Source: an uncultured Bilophila sp. | GTDB taxonomy: Bacteria; Desulfobacterota; Desulfovibrionia; Desulfovibrionales; Desulfovibrionaceae | Direction of reading: 5' to 3' | Length of the DNA: 5,986 nucleotides | Assembly (NCBI GenBank): GCA_959604115.1 | Contig: CAUHBW010000249.1 | Location: 1 to 5,986, forward strand | Shown here: positions 1-5,027 of the stretch, piece by piece | How positions within the stretch are numbered: position 1 is the stretch's first letter | How the letters are laid out: each line of letters starts with the position of its first letter | The notes under the pieces: model-generated | Told to the model about the DNA's origin: nothing | Seen by the model: the letters and a program-made list of their open reading frames with translations, nothing else | Databases searched by the model: none | Translations under genes and position numbers: made by a program

Positions 1-1
1 G

Positions 2-172
2 ATCGCCCTGTTCACGGCGAAAACCCAGTTCATCACCGAGTGGCCCTCTCCGCTGAAAACCGACCAGCGGCCCGAGGCCATCCGCTTCACCCTTCAGAAA
101 GAGGATGAGGAAACCCCGGAAGTCTTCATCGCCCCCGTCTTCCCCCGGAGAAGCCATGCGCAGGAACACTAG
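2..172 (+). CDS. gspJ: Type II secretion minor pseudopilin GspJ, C-terminal fragment (5' end outside window)
   Basis: This frame is open from the window edge to a TAG at 170-172, giving the last 56 residues of a protein whose start lies upstream. GspJ is a minor pseudopilin that joins GspI and GspK at the tip of the periplasmic pseudopilus. The visible part has a GspJ-like C-terminal pattern: an aromatic stretch ending in EWPSPL, then RPEAIRFTLQ, the hydrophobic strand that usually closes the GspJ fold. It ends with a short basic tail. The gspK start lies inside its 3' end (17-bp overlap), which supports assignment as the gene just before gspK, the usual place for gspJ. The N-terminal methylation segment cannot be seen, so another minor pseudopilin is possible. 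The identification rests mainly on context and this short motif. Confidence 0.68.
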   Translation: MALFTAKTQFITEWPSPLKTDQRPEAIRFTLQKEDEETPEVFIAPVFPRRSHAQEH

Positions 173-1193
173 CTTTTTCCGCAACCGCCGCCGGGGAGCG
201 GTACTCATCCTCGTGCTGTTCGTGCTCACCGGCCTGTCCGTGCTCACCGTGGAGTTCAGCCGCGACGTGCTGCTGGATCACGCCCTCTCCGCCTCCACCC
301 GGTCCATCCTCGCCGCCAAGCCGCTCATGGAGTCCGGGGAACGCCTCGCCACGGCGACGCTTACCAAAAACAGCGAGGAAGGCACGCCCGATCACCCCCG
401 CGAGGACTGGGGCCTGTTCGACCGCGAACTCGAACGTCTCTCCGCCGAACTGCGGGGCTCCACCCTTTCGGGAACCATCGAGGACGAGAACAGCCGCTTC
501 CCGATCAACGCCATCTTCTACGAGCGGGAGGCGGACCGCACCAAGGCCGAAGCCTTCGCGGGCATCCTCGTGCGCATGCTCGCCGGGCTCATGCGGCTGC
601 ACGGCTACGCGGGCGGGCAGGACAACGCCGTGGAACTGGCCAAGGAGTACGTGGAAAGCCTCCTCCAGTGGGGCGGGCAGATCGAGACGCCGCAGGACGT
701 CCTCAAGTGGTATCTGGAGCAGACGCCGCGCCGCCTCCCGCCGGGGCGGCCTCTGGAAGCGCCCGAGGAAATCCTGCTCGTCTACTGGCCCCACGTCGAA
801 CCGGAATGGGCGAAGGCGGTGCTCGGCGGCACCGAAACCCTGCCCGGCCTCATGGAATCGCTGACCGTCTGGGCGCGCGGCCCCATGAACATGAATACGC
901 TCCGGCCCGCCGTGCTCGGGGCGCTCGTGCGCGACGAGCGGCAGGTGCGGCCCTTCGTCAACGCGATCCTGCAATACCGGAACAACCCGGACAACGAGCT
1001 GGAGGAGAACTGGTACAAGGATCTGCTCTCCGCCTACGACGCCCCGGCCCTGCCCAACGGCTGCCTCGACGTCCGCAGCCGCTGGTACCGGCTCAACCTT
1101 ACGGTGCAGCAGGGCGCGCGCAAAAACACGCTCACCTCGGTGGGCTGGGTCACGCACGAATACGTCACTTGGGAATACCGGGCCGTGCGGTAA
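156..1193 (+). CDS. gspK: Type II secretion minor pseudopilin GspK
   Basis: GspK caps the tip of the T2SS pseudopilus with GspI and GspJ, inserted in the inner membrane and exposed to the periplasm. The protein is 345 aa, about the usual length. A basic leader ends in RRRG, followed by hydrophobic AVLILVLFVL, so prepilin peptidase should cut after Gly14. Position +5 after the cut is Leu rather than Glu, the known hallmark of GspK. Family motifs follow in order: IEDENSRFPINAI near residues 108-120, PLEAPEEILLVYW near 200-212, and GPMNMNTLRPAVLGAL near 243-258, matching the usual (I)DE..(K)(L)N.N, PLE..EEL and NMNTA.P..L patterns. I chose ATG 156 over ATG 105 because GGAG at 147-150 sits 5 nt upstream. 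ATG 105 would put 17 Ser/Pro-rich residues before a normal leader and overlap gspJ by 68 bp. The 17-bp overlap with gspJ suggests translational coupling. Confidence 0.93.
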   Translation: MRRNTSFFRNRRRGAVLILVLFVLTGLSVLTVEFSRDVLLDHALSASTRSILAAKPLMESGERLATATLTKNSEEGTPDHPREDWGLFDRELERLSAELRGSTLSGTIEDENSRFPINAIFYEREADRTKAEAFAGILVRMLAGLMRLHGYAGGQDNAVELAKEYVESLLQWGGQIETPQDVLKWYLEQTPRRLPPGRPLEAPEEILLVYWPHVEPEWAKAVLGGTETLPGLMESLTVWARGPMNMNTLRPAVLGALVRDERQVRPFVNAILQYRNNPDNELEENWYKDLLSAYDAPALPNGCLDVRSRWYRLNLTVQQGARKNTLTSVGWVTHEYVTWEYRAVR

Positions 1194-1232
1194 ACGGTTG
1201 CCGCCCGGACCACGATATGAAACACTCCCGAC

Positions 1233-1238
1233 AGGAGG
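1233..1238 (+). promoter_or_regulatory. Consensus Shine-Dalgarno of gspG
   Basis: AGGAGG lies 6 nt before the gspG ATG and is the best ribosome binding site in the operon. The minor pseudopilin genes have weaker sites (GGAG for gspK, GGGG for gspH) and overlap their upstream neighbours. gspG alone has a 51-bp gap with an independent strong site. This fits the known need for more major than minor pseudopilin. I found no convincing promoter in the 51-bp gap. Confidence 0.85.
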
Positions 1239-1244
1239 AAAACC

Positions 1245-1697
1245 ATGCACGCCAAACGTCTCCCCAACCGCGCAAACCGCGGCTTCACCCTGCTTGAGCT
1301 GATGATCGTCATCGTCATTCTCGGCATCCTCGGAGCCATCGTCGCTCCGAAATTCATGGACGAGCCCCACAAGGCCCGCGTGGTGCAGGCCAAGATGCAG
1401 ATCGAAAACCTGTCCACGGCGGTGAAGAAGTTCTACCTCGACAACGGGTTCTACCCGTCCACCGAGCAGGGCCTCGACGCGCTGGTGACGCGCCCCGCCA
1501 TCGGCAAGACGCCCAAGAACTACCCGGCCAACGGCTACATTTCCAAAATCCCCAAGGATCCGTGGGGCAACGACTACGTGTACACCGCTCCCGGACAGAA
1601 GGTGCCCTTCGAGATCATGAGCCTCGGCTCCGACGGCGCGGAAGGCGGCGAAGGCGAAGCCGCCGACATCTGGGGCGAAGATGTGCCCGACCGCTGA
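1245..1697 (+). CDS. gspG: Type II secretion major pseudopilin GspG
   Basis: GspG is the main subunit of the periplasmic pseudopilus that drives substrates through the GspD secretin. The 150-aa protein has a short basic leader ending NRG, then FTLLELMIVIVILGILGAIVAPKF. This is a textbook class III signal, cut after Gly13 and N-methylated at Phe14, with the +5 Glu at residue 18 and a hydrophobic helix to about residue 35. The globular part carries the GspG signatures: MQIENLSTAVKKFYLDNGFYPSTEQGL, then IPKDPWGNDYVYTAPG. Near the C-terminus SLGSDGAEGGEGEAADI is the calcium-binding loop region typical of the family. Length and motifs leave little doubt. The gene follows gspK by 51 bp and overlaps gspH by 17 bp. 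Its position after K instead of before H-I-J is unusual compared with the enterobacterial operon. Confidence 0.98.
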   Translation: MHAKRLPNRANRGFTLLELMIVIVILGILGAIVAPKFMDEPHKARVVQAKMQIENLSTAVKKFYLDNGFYPSTEQGLDALVTRPAIGKTPKNYPANGYISKIPKDPWGNDYVYTAPGQKVPFEIMSLGSDGAEGGEGEAADIWGEDVPDR

Positions 1698-2178
1698 GCC
1701 GGGCCGGACGCGTCCCGCCGCCGGATTCACGCTGCTTGAGCTGCTCGTGGTGCTGGTCATCATGGGCGTTCTGGTGGGACTGGGCGCGGGCGCCTTTTCC
1801 GTGGAACGCAACCCGCTGTACGGCGGGGCGCAGTCGCTCGTGACCGCCGTTTCCACGGCCCGCAGCCGGGCGTTGCTGCTCAACGCGCCCGTGACCCTCG
1901 AACTGGGTCAGGACGCGCTGGAGATAGCCTCCGGCGACGGCGGCAAGCCTCTCCGGGAAACGTTCCCCAAGGGCATGTCCGCCGCATCCGTCGACGAACA
2001 CTACCTGCTCGGCAGCACGCGGAAGCTGCTGTTCCATCCTCTCGGCGTGGTGCAGGAACACGTCGTCCATCTTCAATCCGGACAGGATACGCTTTCCGTC
2101 TACATCCCGGCTACGGGAACAGCCCGCATCCTCGAAGGGCAATTCTCGCTGGAACAGATCCGCAAGGAGTTTTTATGA
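1681..2178 (+). CDS. gspH: Type II secretion minor pseudopilin, GspH-like
   Basis: GspH is a minor pseudopilin of the T2SS pseudopilus. The 165-aa protein has a 15-residue leader ending AAG, then FTLLELLVVLVIMGVLVGLGAG. This gives a prepilin peptidase site after Gly15, the +5 Glu at residue 20 and an N-terminal membrane helix. The following stretch, SLVTAVSTARSRALLLNAPVTLEL, matches the GspH/FimT pattern of an amphipathic helix with (A)R..A, then a first beta strand with V.L. The remaining beta-rich part is poorly conserved, as is normal. It starts inside gspG (17-bp overlap) with a modest GGGG site 5 nt upstream, and its stop overlaps the start of the next gene as ATGA. GspI is the main alternative, but length, the helix motif and adjacency to gspG favour GspH. 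Confidence 0.82.
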   Translation: MCPTAEPGRTRPAAGFTLLELLVVLVIMGVLVGLGAGAFSVERNPLYGGAQSLVTAVSTARSRALLLNAPVTLELGQDALEIASGDGGKPLRETFPKGMSAASVDEHYLLGSTRKLLFHPLGVVQEHVVHLQSGQDTLSVYIPATGTARILEGQFSLEQIRKEFL

Positions 2179-3167
2179 TGTCGGCTCAGTGTCTTTCGTC
2201 TCTCCGGTCCGCGCGCTTCCGTCTCGCGGCCTCGGCGCTGTGCGCCGTCTTCCTGCTGGCGTCATCCGGCTGTGCGCCGCAGAAACGGGCCACGTCCACT
2301 CCCCTGTCCGCCCAGTCGATGAACGGCGCCATCACCGCCTACCAGAGCGGCGACTGCCGCGAGAGCATCCGACGGTTCAGCGAAGCCCTGCGGGGACAGG
2401 ATCATCCCGCCCTGCTCAACGGGTTGGGCATGGCCTATCTGGAGTGCAACCAGCCGCAGAACGCGGCCAAGACCTTCGAGCGGGCGGTATCGCTCGCGCC
2501 GGGTTCCGCAGCGCTGCACACCAACGCGGGCACGGCGCTGTTCGCCGCCGACGACTACAGGGCGGCGGAGAAGCAGTTCGACGCGGCTCTGCGGATCGAT
2601 CCCGGCAACCCCGAAGCGTTGGTGGGCAAGGCGGGCGTGCACATCGTCAGGCAGGAGCCGGAAAAGGCGCTCCAGCAGCTTTCGCAGATCGGCGGCACGG
2701 ACGCGGCGTCTCCCGAGGTGCTCTACAACAAGGCGCTGGCCATGTATCAGATGGGGCTGGTGAGCGATGCGGAGTCACTTCTCGGCGCCTACGCCCGCGA
2801 GCATCCCGACGATCCCGAAGTGCAGAACGCGCTCGGCGTGGTGATGACCCAGATGCGCAGCTATGCCGGAGCCAAGGCGCATCTCGACCGGGCCATCGCC
2901 CTGCGTCCCGAGAAGGGGGACTACTATTACAACCGTGCCAACGTGCTCAAGGAACAGAAAGAATTCAACTCGGCCATCGACGACTACACCCGCGCCATCG
3001 CGTTCATGCCCGATCTGGCGGGGGCGTACATCAACCGGGGCGACCTGCGTTTCCTGCTCCGCGAGACGGAAGCGGCCTGTCAGGATCTCAAGAAGGCCTG
3101 CGACCTCGGCGAGTGCGACCGCCTCGAAAAGTACGAGGACGCCGGACGCTGTCGGGACTTTTTTTAA
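2175..3167 (+). CDS. TPR-repeat lipoprotein encoded at the end of the T2SS operon
   Basis: This 330-aa protein is probably an outer-membrane-anchored periplasmic scaffold. A basic start and hydrophobic segment (about residues 17-31) lead to ASSGC, a plausible lipobox with lipidated Cys33. The +2 residue is Ala, not Asp, so by the enterobacterial Lol rule it would go to the outer membrane. From about residue 46 to 315 it is a run of roughly eight tetratricopeptide repeats, for example PALLNGLGMAYLECNQPQNA and YYYNRANVLKEQKEFNSAID. The fourth repeat (about 146-172) is degenerate. The C-terminal 40 residues contain four Cys (in ACQDLKKACDLGEC and AGRC). AAGGAG at 2164-2169 serves ATG 2175 (ATGA overlap with gspH) or the in-frame ATG 2178. 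Known analogues are PilF/PilW-type TPR lipoproteins, which help secretin assembly in type IV pili. A pilotin or assembly role here is inferred from position and architecture only. Confidence 0.85.
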   Translation: MMSAQCLSSLRSARFRLAASALCAVFLLASSGCAPQKRATSTPLSAQSMNGAITAYQSGDCRESIRRFSEALRGQDHPALLNGLGMAYLECNQPQNAAKTFERAVSLAPGSAALHTNAGTALFAADDYRAAEKQFDAALRIDPGNPEALVGKAGVHIVRQEPEKALQQLSQIGGTDAASPEVLYNKALAMYQMGLVSDAESLLGAYAREHPDDPEVQNALGVVMTQMRSYAGAKAHLDRAIALRPEKGDYYYNRANVLKEQKEFNSAIDDYTRAIAFMPDLAGAYINRGDLRFLLRETEAACQDLKKACDLGECDRLEKYEDAGRCRDFF

Positions 3168-3178
3168 GGGGGTATGAA

Positions 3179-3236
3179 TGTGGGGGAGGGGAGAGGGAAC
3201 CTTTCTGAAGAAAGGTTCCCTCTCCCCTCCCCCACA
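3179..3236. terminator. Perfect 27-bp hairpin after the T2SS operon, probable bidirectional transcription barrier
   Basis: Arms 3179-3205 and 3210-3236 are exact reverse complements (27 bp) around the tetraloop TGAA. One arm is nearly all purine (runs of G5, G4, G3) and the other nearly all pyrimidine. The hairpin begins 12 nt after the stop of the TPR gene. It has no T-tract directly after either arm, so it is not a canonical intrinsic terminator. It could stop transcription through its stability, or protect the 3' end of the operon mRNA. It is part of the repeat annotated at 3217-3264. Confidence 0.6.
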
Positions 3237-3264
3237 CCCCCACCTCTCTCCCACCCAAGACTTT
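3217..3264 (-). repeat. Intergenic G-run repeat, copy 1
   Basis: Read on the minus strand from 3264 to 3217, this begins AAAGTCTT and continues with GGGAGAG and G5, G5, G4 and G3 runs before entering the hairpin at 3179-3236. Aligned without gaps to 5939-5986 on the plus strand, it matches at 36 of 48 positions by my hand count. The shared AAAGTCTT edge and the registration of the G runs show common descent rather than chance purine richness. On the minus strand this copy has five G-tracts of three or more with mostly short spacers, so G-quadruplex formation is possible. I recall similar elements between genes in Desulfovibrio genomes but cannot verify that here. Confidence 0.7.
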
Positions 3265-3510
3265 CGACTTTATAGAATACATGTTCGGAGATTGTCCTTG
3301 TGGGCGGGATGTCGGGGCGGGGTGCTCTTTCTTATTCAAGAAATAAGAGAGGGATGGTATCTCCCTCTGCAAGCGCGGGCGTACAGGAATGAGGACACCG
3401 TGCTTTCAAGAGTGGTCTTCGGACGACGGCACGTTGGACACGCTGAAATGAGGTGGGACGGGACGGCGCATATACGCGAGGAAACCGTCCAATTTTCATG
3501 GGGGAAGAAT
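3237..3510. other. Non-coding leader region before the CPBP protease gene
   Basis: Together with the hairpin before it, this makes a 343-bp stretch without a convincing gene. The plus-strand frame of the protease stays open through it, but the predicted peptide starts with translated repeat DNA and has no family similarity. Two hairpins lie in the middle. The first pairs 3325-3336 with 3342-3353 (12 bp, two of them G-U, loop CAAGA). The second pairs 3348-3354 with 3362-3368 (7 bp, 7-nt loop). They share 3348-3353, so only one can form at a time. TATAGAAT at 3271-3278 resembles a -10 box, but I see no -35 at the right distance. A promoter for the protease is expected here but not identified. 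Confidence 0.45.
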
Positions 3511-3933
3511 ATGGCGGAGTTGTGGCGGAACATCCGGGATTCGCTGGGAGCGAGGCGGTTCGTCCGCGCCTTCGGCGACGGCTGGGTCTGGCTGGCGTTC
3601 CTGCTCGGCGTCGTCGGACTGCCGTTTCAGGAAGGAACCATGCCGCCGTTGTGGCGTCTGGCCTCCGTGGCGCTCACCGAGGAACTGGCCTACCGCGTTC
3701 TGCTCCAGCAGCAGCTTGAACAGATGATGAAGGGCCGCTGGGGGGTGTTCACCGCCGGATGTCTGCTCGCCTCGGCCGTGTTCGCCCTCTCCCACCTGCC
3801 GACCCACACGCCGCTCATGGCGGGTCTGACCTTCTTCCCTTCGCTGGCCTTCGGCGCGCTCTGGACGCGCCACCGTTCCCTCTGGCTCTGCGCCGCCCTG
3901 CACTTCTGGTACAATTTGGCCTTCTTTCTGTAA
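3511..3933 (+). CDS. Small CPBP-family (glutamic-type) intramembrane metalloprotease
   Basis: This is a 140-aa membrane protein of the CPBP (Abi/Rce1-like) family, whose members cleave substrates within the inner membrane. All three motifs are present: EExxxR as E57-E58...R62 in TEELAYRVLLQ, FxxxH as F91...H95 in FALSHL, and HxxxN as H131...N135 in HFWYNLAFF. Hydrophobic segments lie at about 25-39, 80-95, 102-118 and 123-140. It is shorter than typical CPBP proteins (roughly 200-300 aa) and amounts to the catalytic core plus one helix. I chose ATG 3511 because GGGGG at 3500-3504 lies 6 nt upstream and upstream codons run into a repeat. ATG 3448 is an in-frame alternative with no good ribosome site. 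From memory, the core (LLASAVFALSHL, FFPSLAFGALW, ALHFWYNLAFFL) resembles short sorting proteases such as MrtJ. That, and any link to the adjacent T2SS genes, is inference. Confidence 0.88.
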   Translation: MAELWRNIRDSLGARRFVRAFGDGWVWLAFLLGVVGLPFQEGTMPPLWRLASVALTEELAYRVLLQQQLEQMMKGRWGVFTAGCLLASAVFALSHLPTHTPLMAGLTFFPSLAFGALWTRHRSLWLCAALHFWYNLAFFL

Positions 3934-4132
3934 GCGTCGAAGCAAGAGACGCCGCTCACCGCCGAGCGATCGAGGTTGCGGAAAAGGCGTGCGCGGGAGA
4001 TTGGCGTTCCCCACCGAGGGCATCTTTCGGAGCTTGCGCGTGCGCGGAGAACAGGGAGAAGACGAAAAAGAACGTCGTGCGCTTGGAAAAGAAGAGGAGG
4101 GTCCGTTCGGGAAAGCGCGTTCGAAAGGCGGT

Positions 4133-4894
4133 TCAGACCATGAACAGTTCGACCCCAGCTTCGCGGATGAGGTCTTCCCAGCGGGAATCGAGGGGAGCGT
4201 TGGTGAACAGGGCGTTGATGTCGGACAAATGCGCGACGCGGACCATCGCGGGCCGTCCGAATTTGGAGCTGTCGGTCACGAGAAACACGCGGCGGGAGCA
4301 CTCGATGATGGTACGGGCCACGGCGACCTCGCGGTAATCGTAGTCCAGCAGATTGCCTTCTTCGTCGATGCCGGAAATGCCGATGATGCCGTAATCCACC
4401 CGAAACTCGCGGATAAAGCGTTCCGCGCTGGCTCCGACGATGCCGTTGTCCCGGTGCCGCACCGTGCCGCAGGCGACCGCCACGTCGAAGGAGGGATTGC
4501 GGGCGCAGATCGAAGCCACGTTGAGGCTGTTCGTGACCACGCGCAGGCTCTTGTGTTCGAGCAGGGCGCGCGCGGCCTCCTCGGTCGTGGTGCCGATGTT
4601 GATGCACACGGAAACGCCGTCCGGAATATGCGTCGCCAACAATTCGCCGATGCGCCGCTTCTCGTCCTGCCGGATGCCCTTGCGTTCGTCATAGACGATG
4701 TTCTCCGAGCCGGAGACCATGCCCGCGCCGCCGTGGAAACGTTGCACCTTGCCCTCTTCGGCAAGGGCGTTGATGTCCTTGCGGACCGTCTGCGGCGTGA
4801 CCTCGAAATGTCTGGCCAGCTCGTCGATGGTCGCATAGCCCCGTGCCGAAAGAAATTCCTGCAGGGCCTGATGACGCGCTGAAGTCTTGCTCAT
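4133..4894 (-). CDS. glpR: DeoR-family transcriptional repressor, GlpR-like
   Basis: This cytoplasmic repressor has 253 aa, matching E. coli GlpR (252 aa). The N-terminal winged helix-turn-helix spans about residues 8-57: YATIDELARHFEVTPQTVRKDINALAEEGKVQRFHGGA, quoted here as helix 2 (TIDELARHF), recognition helix (TPQTVRKDINAL) and the wing ending RFHGGA, the DeoR signature. The C-terminal effector domain carries INIGTTTEEAARAL (about 98-111), VVTNSLNVA (119-127), NGIVGASAERFI (150-161) and IIGISGIDEEGNLLDYDY (170-187). These align closely with what I remember of GlpR, whose ligand is glycerol-3-phosphate, so that ligand is the best guess. Some DeoR relatives bind other sugar phosphates. The start at 4894 has a purine-rich GAGGGGG site about 6 nt upstream. 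The frame stays open to 5068, but those upstream residues are unrelated to the family. The gene is transcribed divergently from the HAD phosphatase. Confidence 0.9.
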   Translation of the reverse strand: MSKTSARHQALQEFLSARGYATIDELARHFEVTPQTVRKDINALAEEGKVQRFHGGAGMVSGSENIVYDERKGIRQDEKRRIGELLATHIPDGVSVCINIGTTTEEAARALLEHKSLRVVTNSLNVASICARNPSFDVAVACGTVRHRDNGIVGASAERFIREFRVDYGIIGISGIDEEGNLLDYDYREVAVARTIIECSRRVFLVTDSSKFGRPAMVRVAHLSDINALFTNAPLDSRWEDLIREAGVELFMV

Positions 4895-4897
4895 ACG

Positions 4898-4939
4898 GTT
4901 CCCCCTCTTGTTCTTGTATCCTGTTCCTCTTTTCGGTTC
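4898..4939. promoter_or_regulatory. Array of four GTTC motifs at 12-13 bp spacing
   Basis: On the plus strand GTTC occurs at 4898, 4910, 4923 and 4936, with steps of 12, 13 and 13 bp, between the glpR start and its putative -35 box. GTTC/GAAC is part of the E. coli GlpR half-site as I recall it (TTCG/CGAA core). A direct-repeat array could bind GlpR for autoregulation. The background is pyrimidine-rich, so chance is a real alternative. Confidence 0.3.
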
Positions 4940-4941
4940 AA
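4913..4941 (-). promoter_or_regulatory. Candidate sigma70-type promoter of glpR
   Basis: On the minus strand TTGAAC (4941-4936, 4/6 match to TTGACA) is separated by exactly 17 bp from TACAAG (4918-4913, 4/6 match to TATAAT). Transcription would begin near 4906, leaving a leader of only about 12 nt that still includes the GAGGGGG ribosome site. The spacing is ideal but both boxes are weak, and the leader is very short. It overlaps three of the four GTTC motifs. Confidence 0.35.
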
Positions 4942-4965
4942 CCGCCCGCCCCAAACGCCCGTGTC

Positions 4966-4994
4966 TGGACAGGCGGAAAAAGTCACCGTATGGT
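4966..4994 (+). promoter_or_regulatory. Sigma70-type promoter of the HAD phosphatase gene
   Basis: TGGACA at 4966-4971 (5/6 match to TTGACA) is followed after exactly 17 bp by TATGGT at 4989-4994 (4/6 match to TATAAT). Transcription would start near 5001, about 27 nt before the phosphatase ATG. The -10 box is embedded in the dyad at 4982-4997, a typical repressor arrangement. Confidence 0.55.
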
Positions 4995-4997
4995 GAC
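4982..4997. promoter_or_regulatory. Perfect 16-bp dyad (operator candidate) over the -10 box
   Basis: GTCACC and GGTGAC are exact inverted 6-bp arms around a 4-bp spacer GTAT. The dyad covers the putative -10 TATGGT of the HAD gene and lies upstream of the predicted start, so it acts more plausibly as DNA than as an RNA hairpin. I cannot assign it to a known regulator. It lacks the TTCG core of E. coli GlpR operators, and its half-sites face the opposite way from CRP/FNR-type sites. Confidence 0.5.
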
Positions 4998-5027
4998 CCC
5001 CCAACACTGTTTTTTCGGAAGATTGCC

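Noticed and set aside
126..1883. A 585-codon open frame on the minus strand across gspK, gspG and gspH
   Set aside because: It is antisense to four well-identified pseudopilin genes, is rich in Arg, Gly, His and Val repeats with no domain, and is expected from GC-rich third positions on the coding strand.
3179..3264. Insertion sequence end or CRISPR repeat
   Set aside because: There is no transposase, no visible target-site duplication and no array of spaced identical repeats. The element is better described as a stand-alone intergenic repeat.
3281..3346. A 21-codon ORF (MFGDCPCGRDVGAGC...) ending inside the first leader hairpin, possible leader peptide
   Set aside because: There is no Shine-Dalgarno sequence before its ATG and no regulatory codon run matching a known attenuator. 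Kept only as a curiosity.
3471..3476. TATACG as a -10 box for the CPBP gene
   Set aside because: No -35-like hexamer lies 16-18 bp upstream. The nearby TGGACA at 3435-3440 is 30 bp away.
3934..3952. GCGTC/GACGC inverted repeat just after the CPBP stop as a terminator
   Set aside because: The stem is only 5 bp with a 9-nt loop and no T-tract, so it is not distinguishable from chance in GC-rich DNA.
4061..4076. GACG/CGTC inverted repeat with a T-rich loop (minus strand) as the glpR terminator
   Set aside because: The 4-bp stem is too short and the T-run is inside the loop rather than after the stem.
3989..4882. A 297-codon plus-strand open frame opposite glpR
   Set aside because: It mirrors the reading frame of a clear DeoR-family gene, shows no motif, and has the Asp/Gly/Val/His composition typical of antisense shadow frames.
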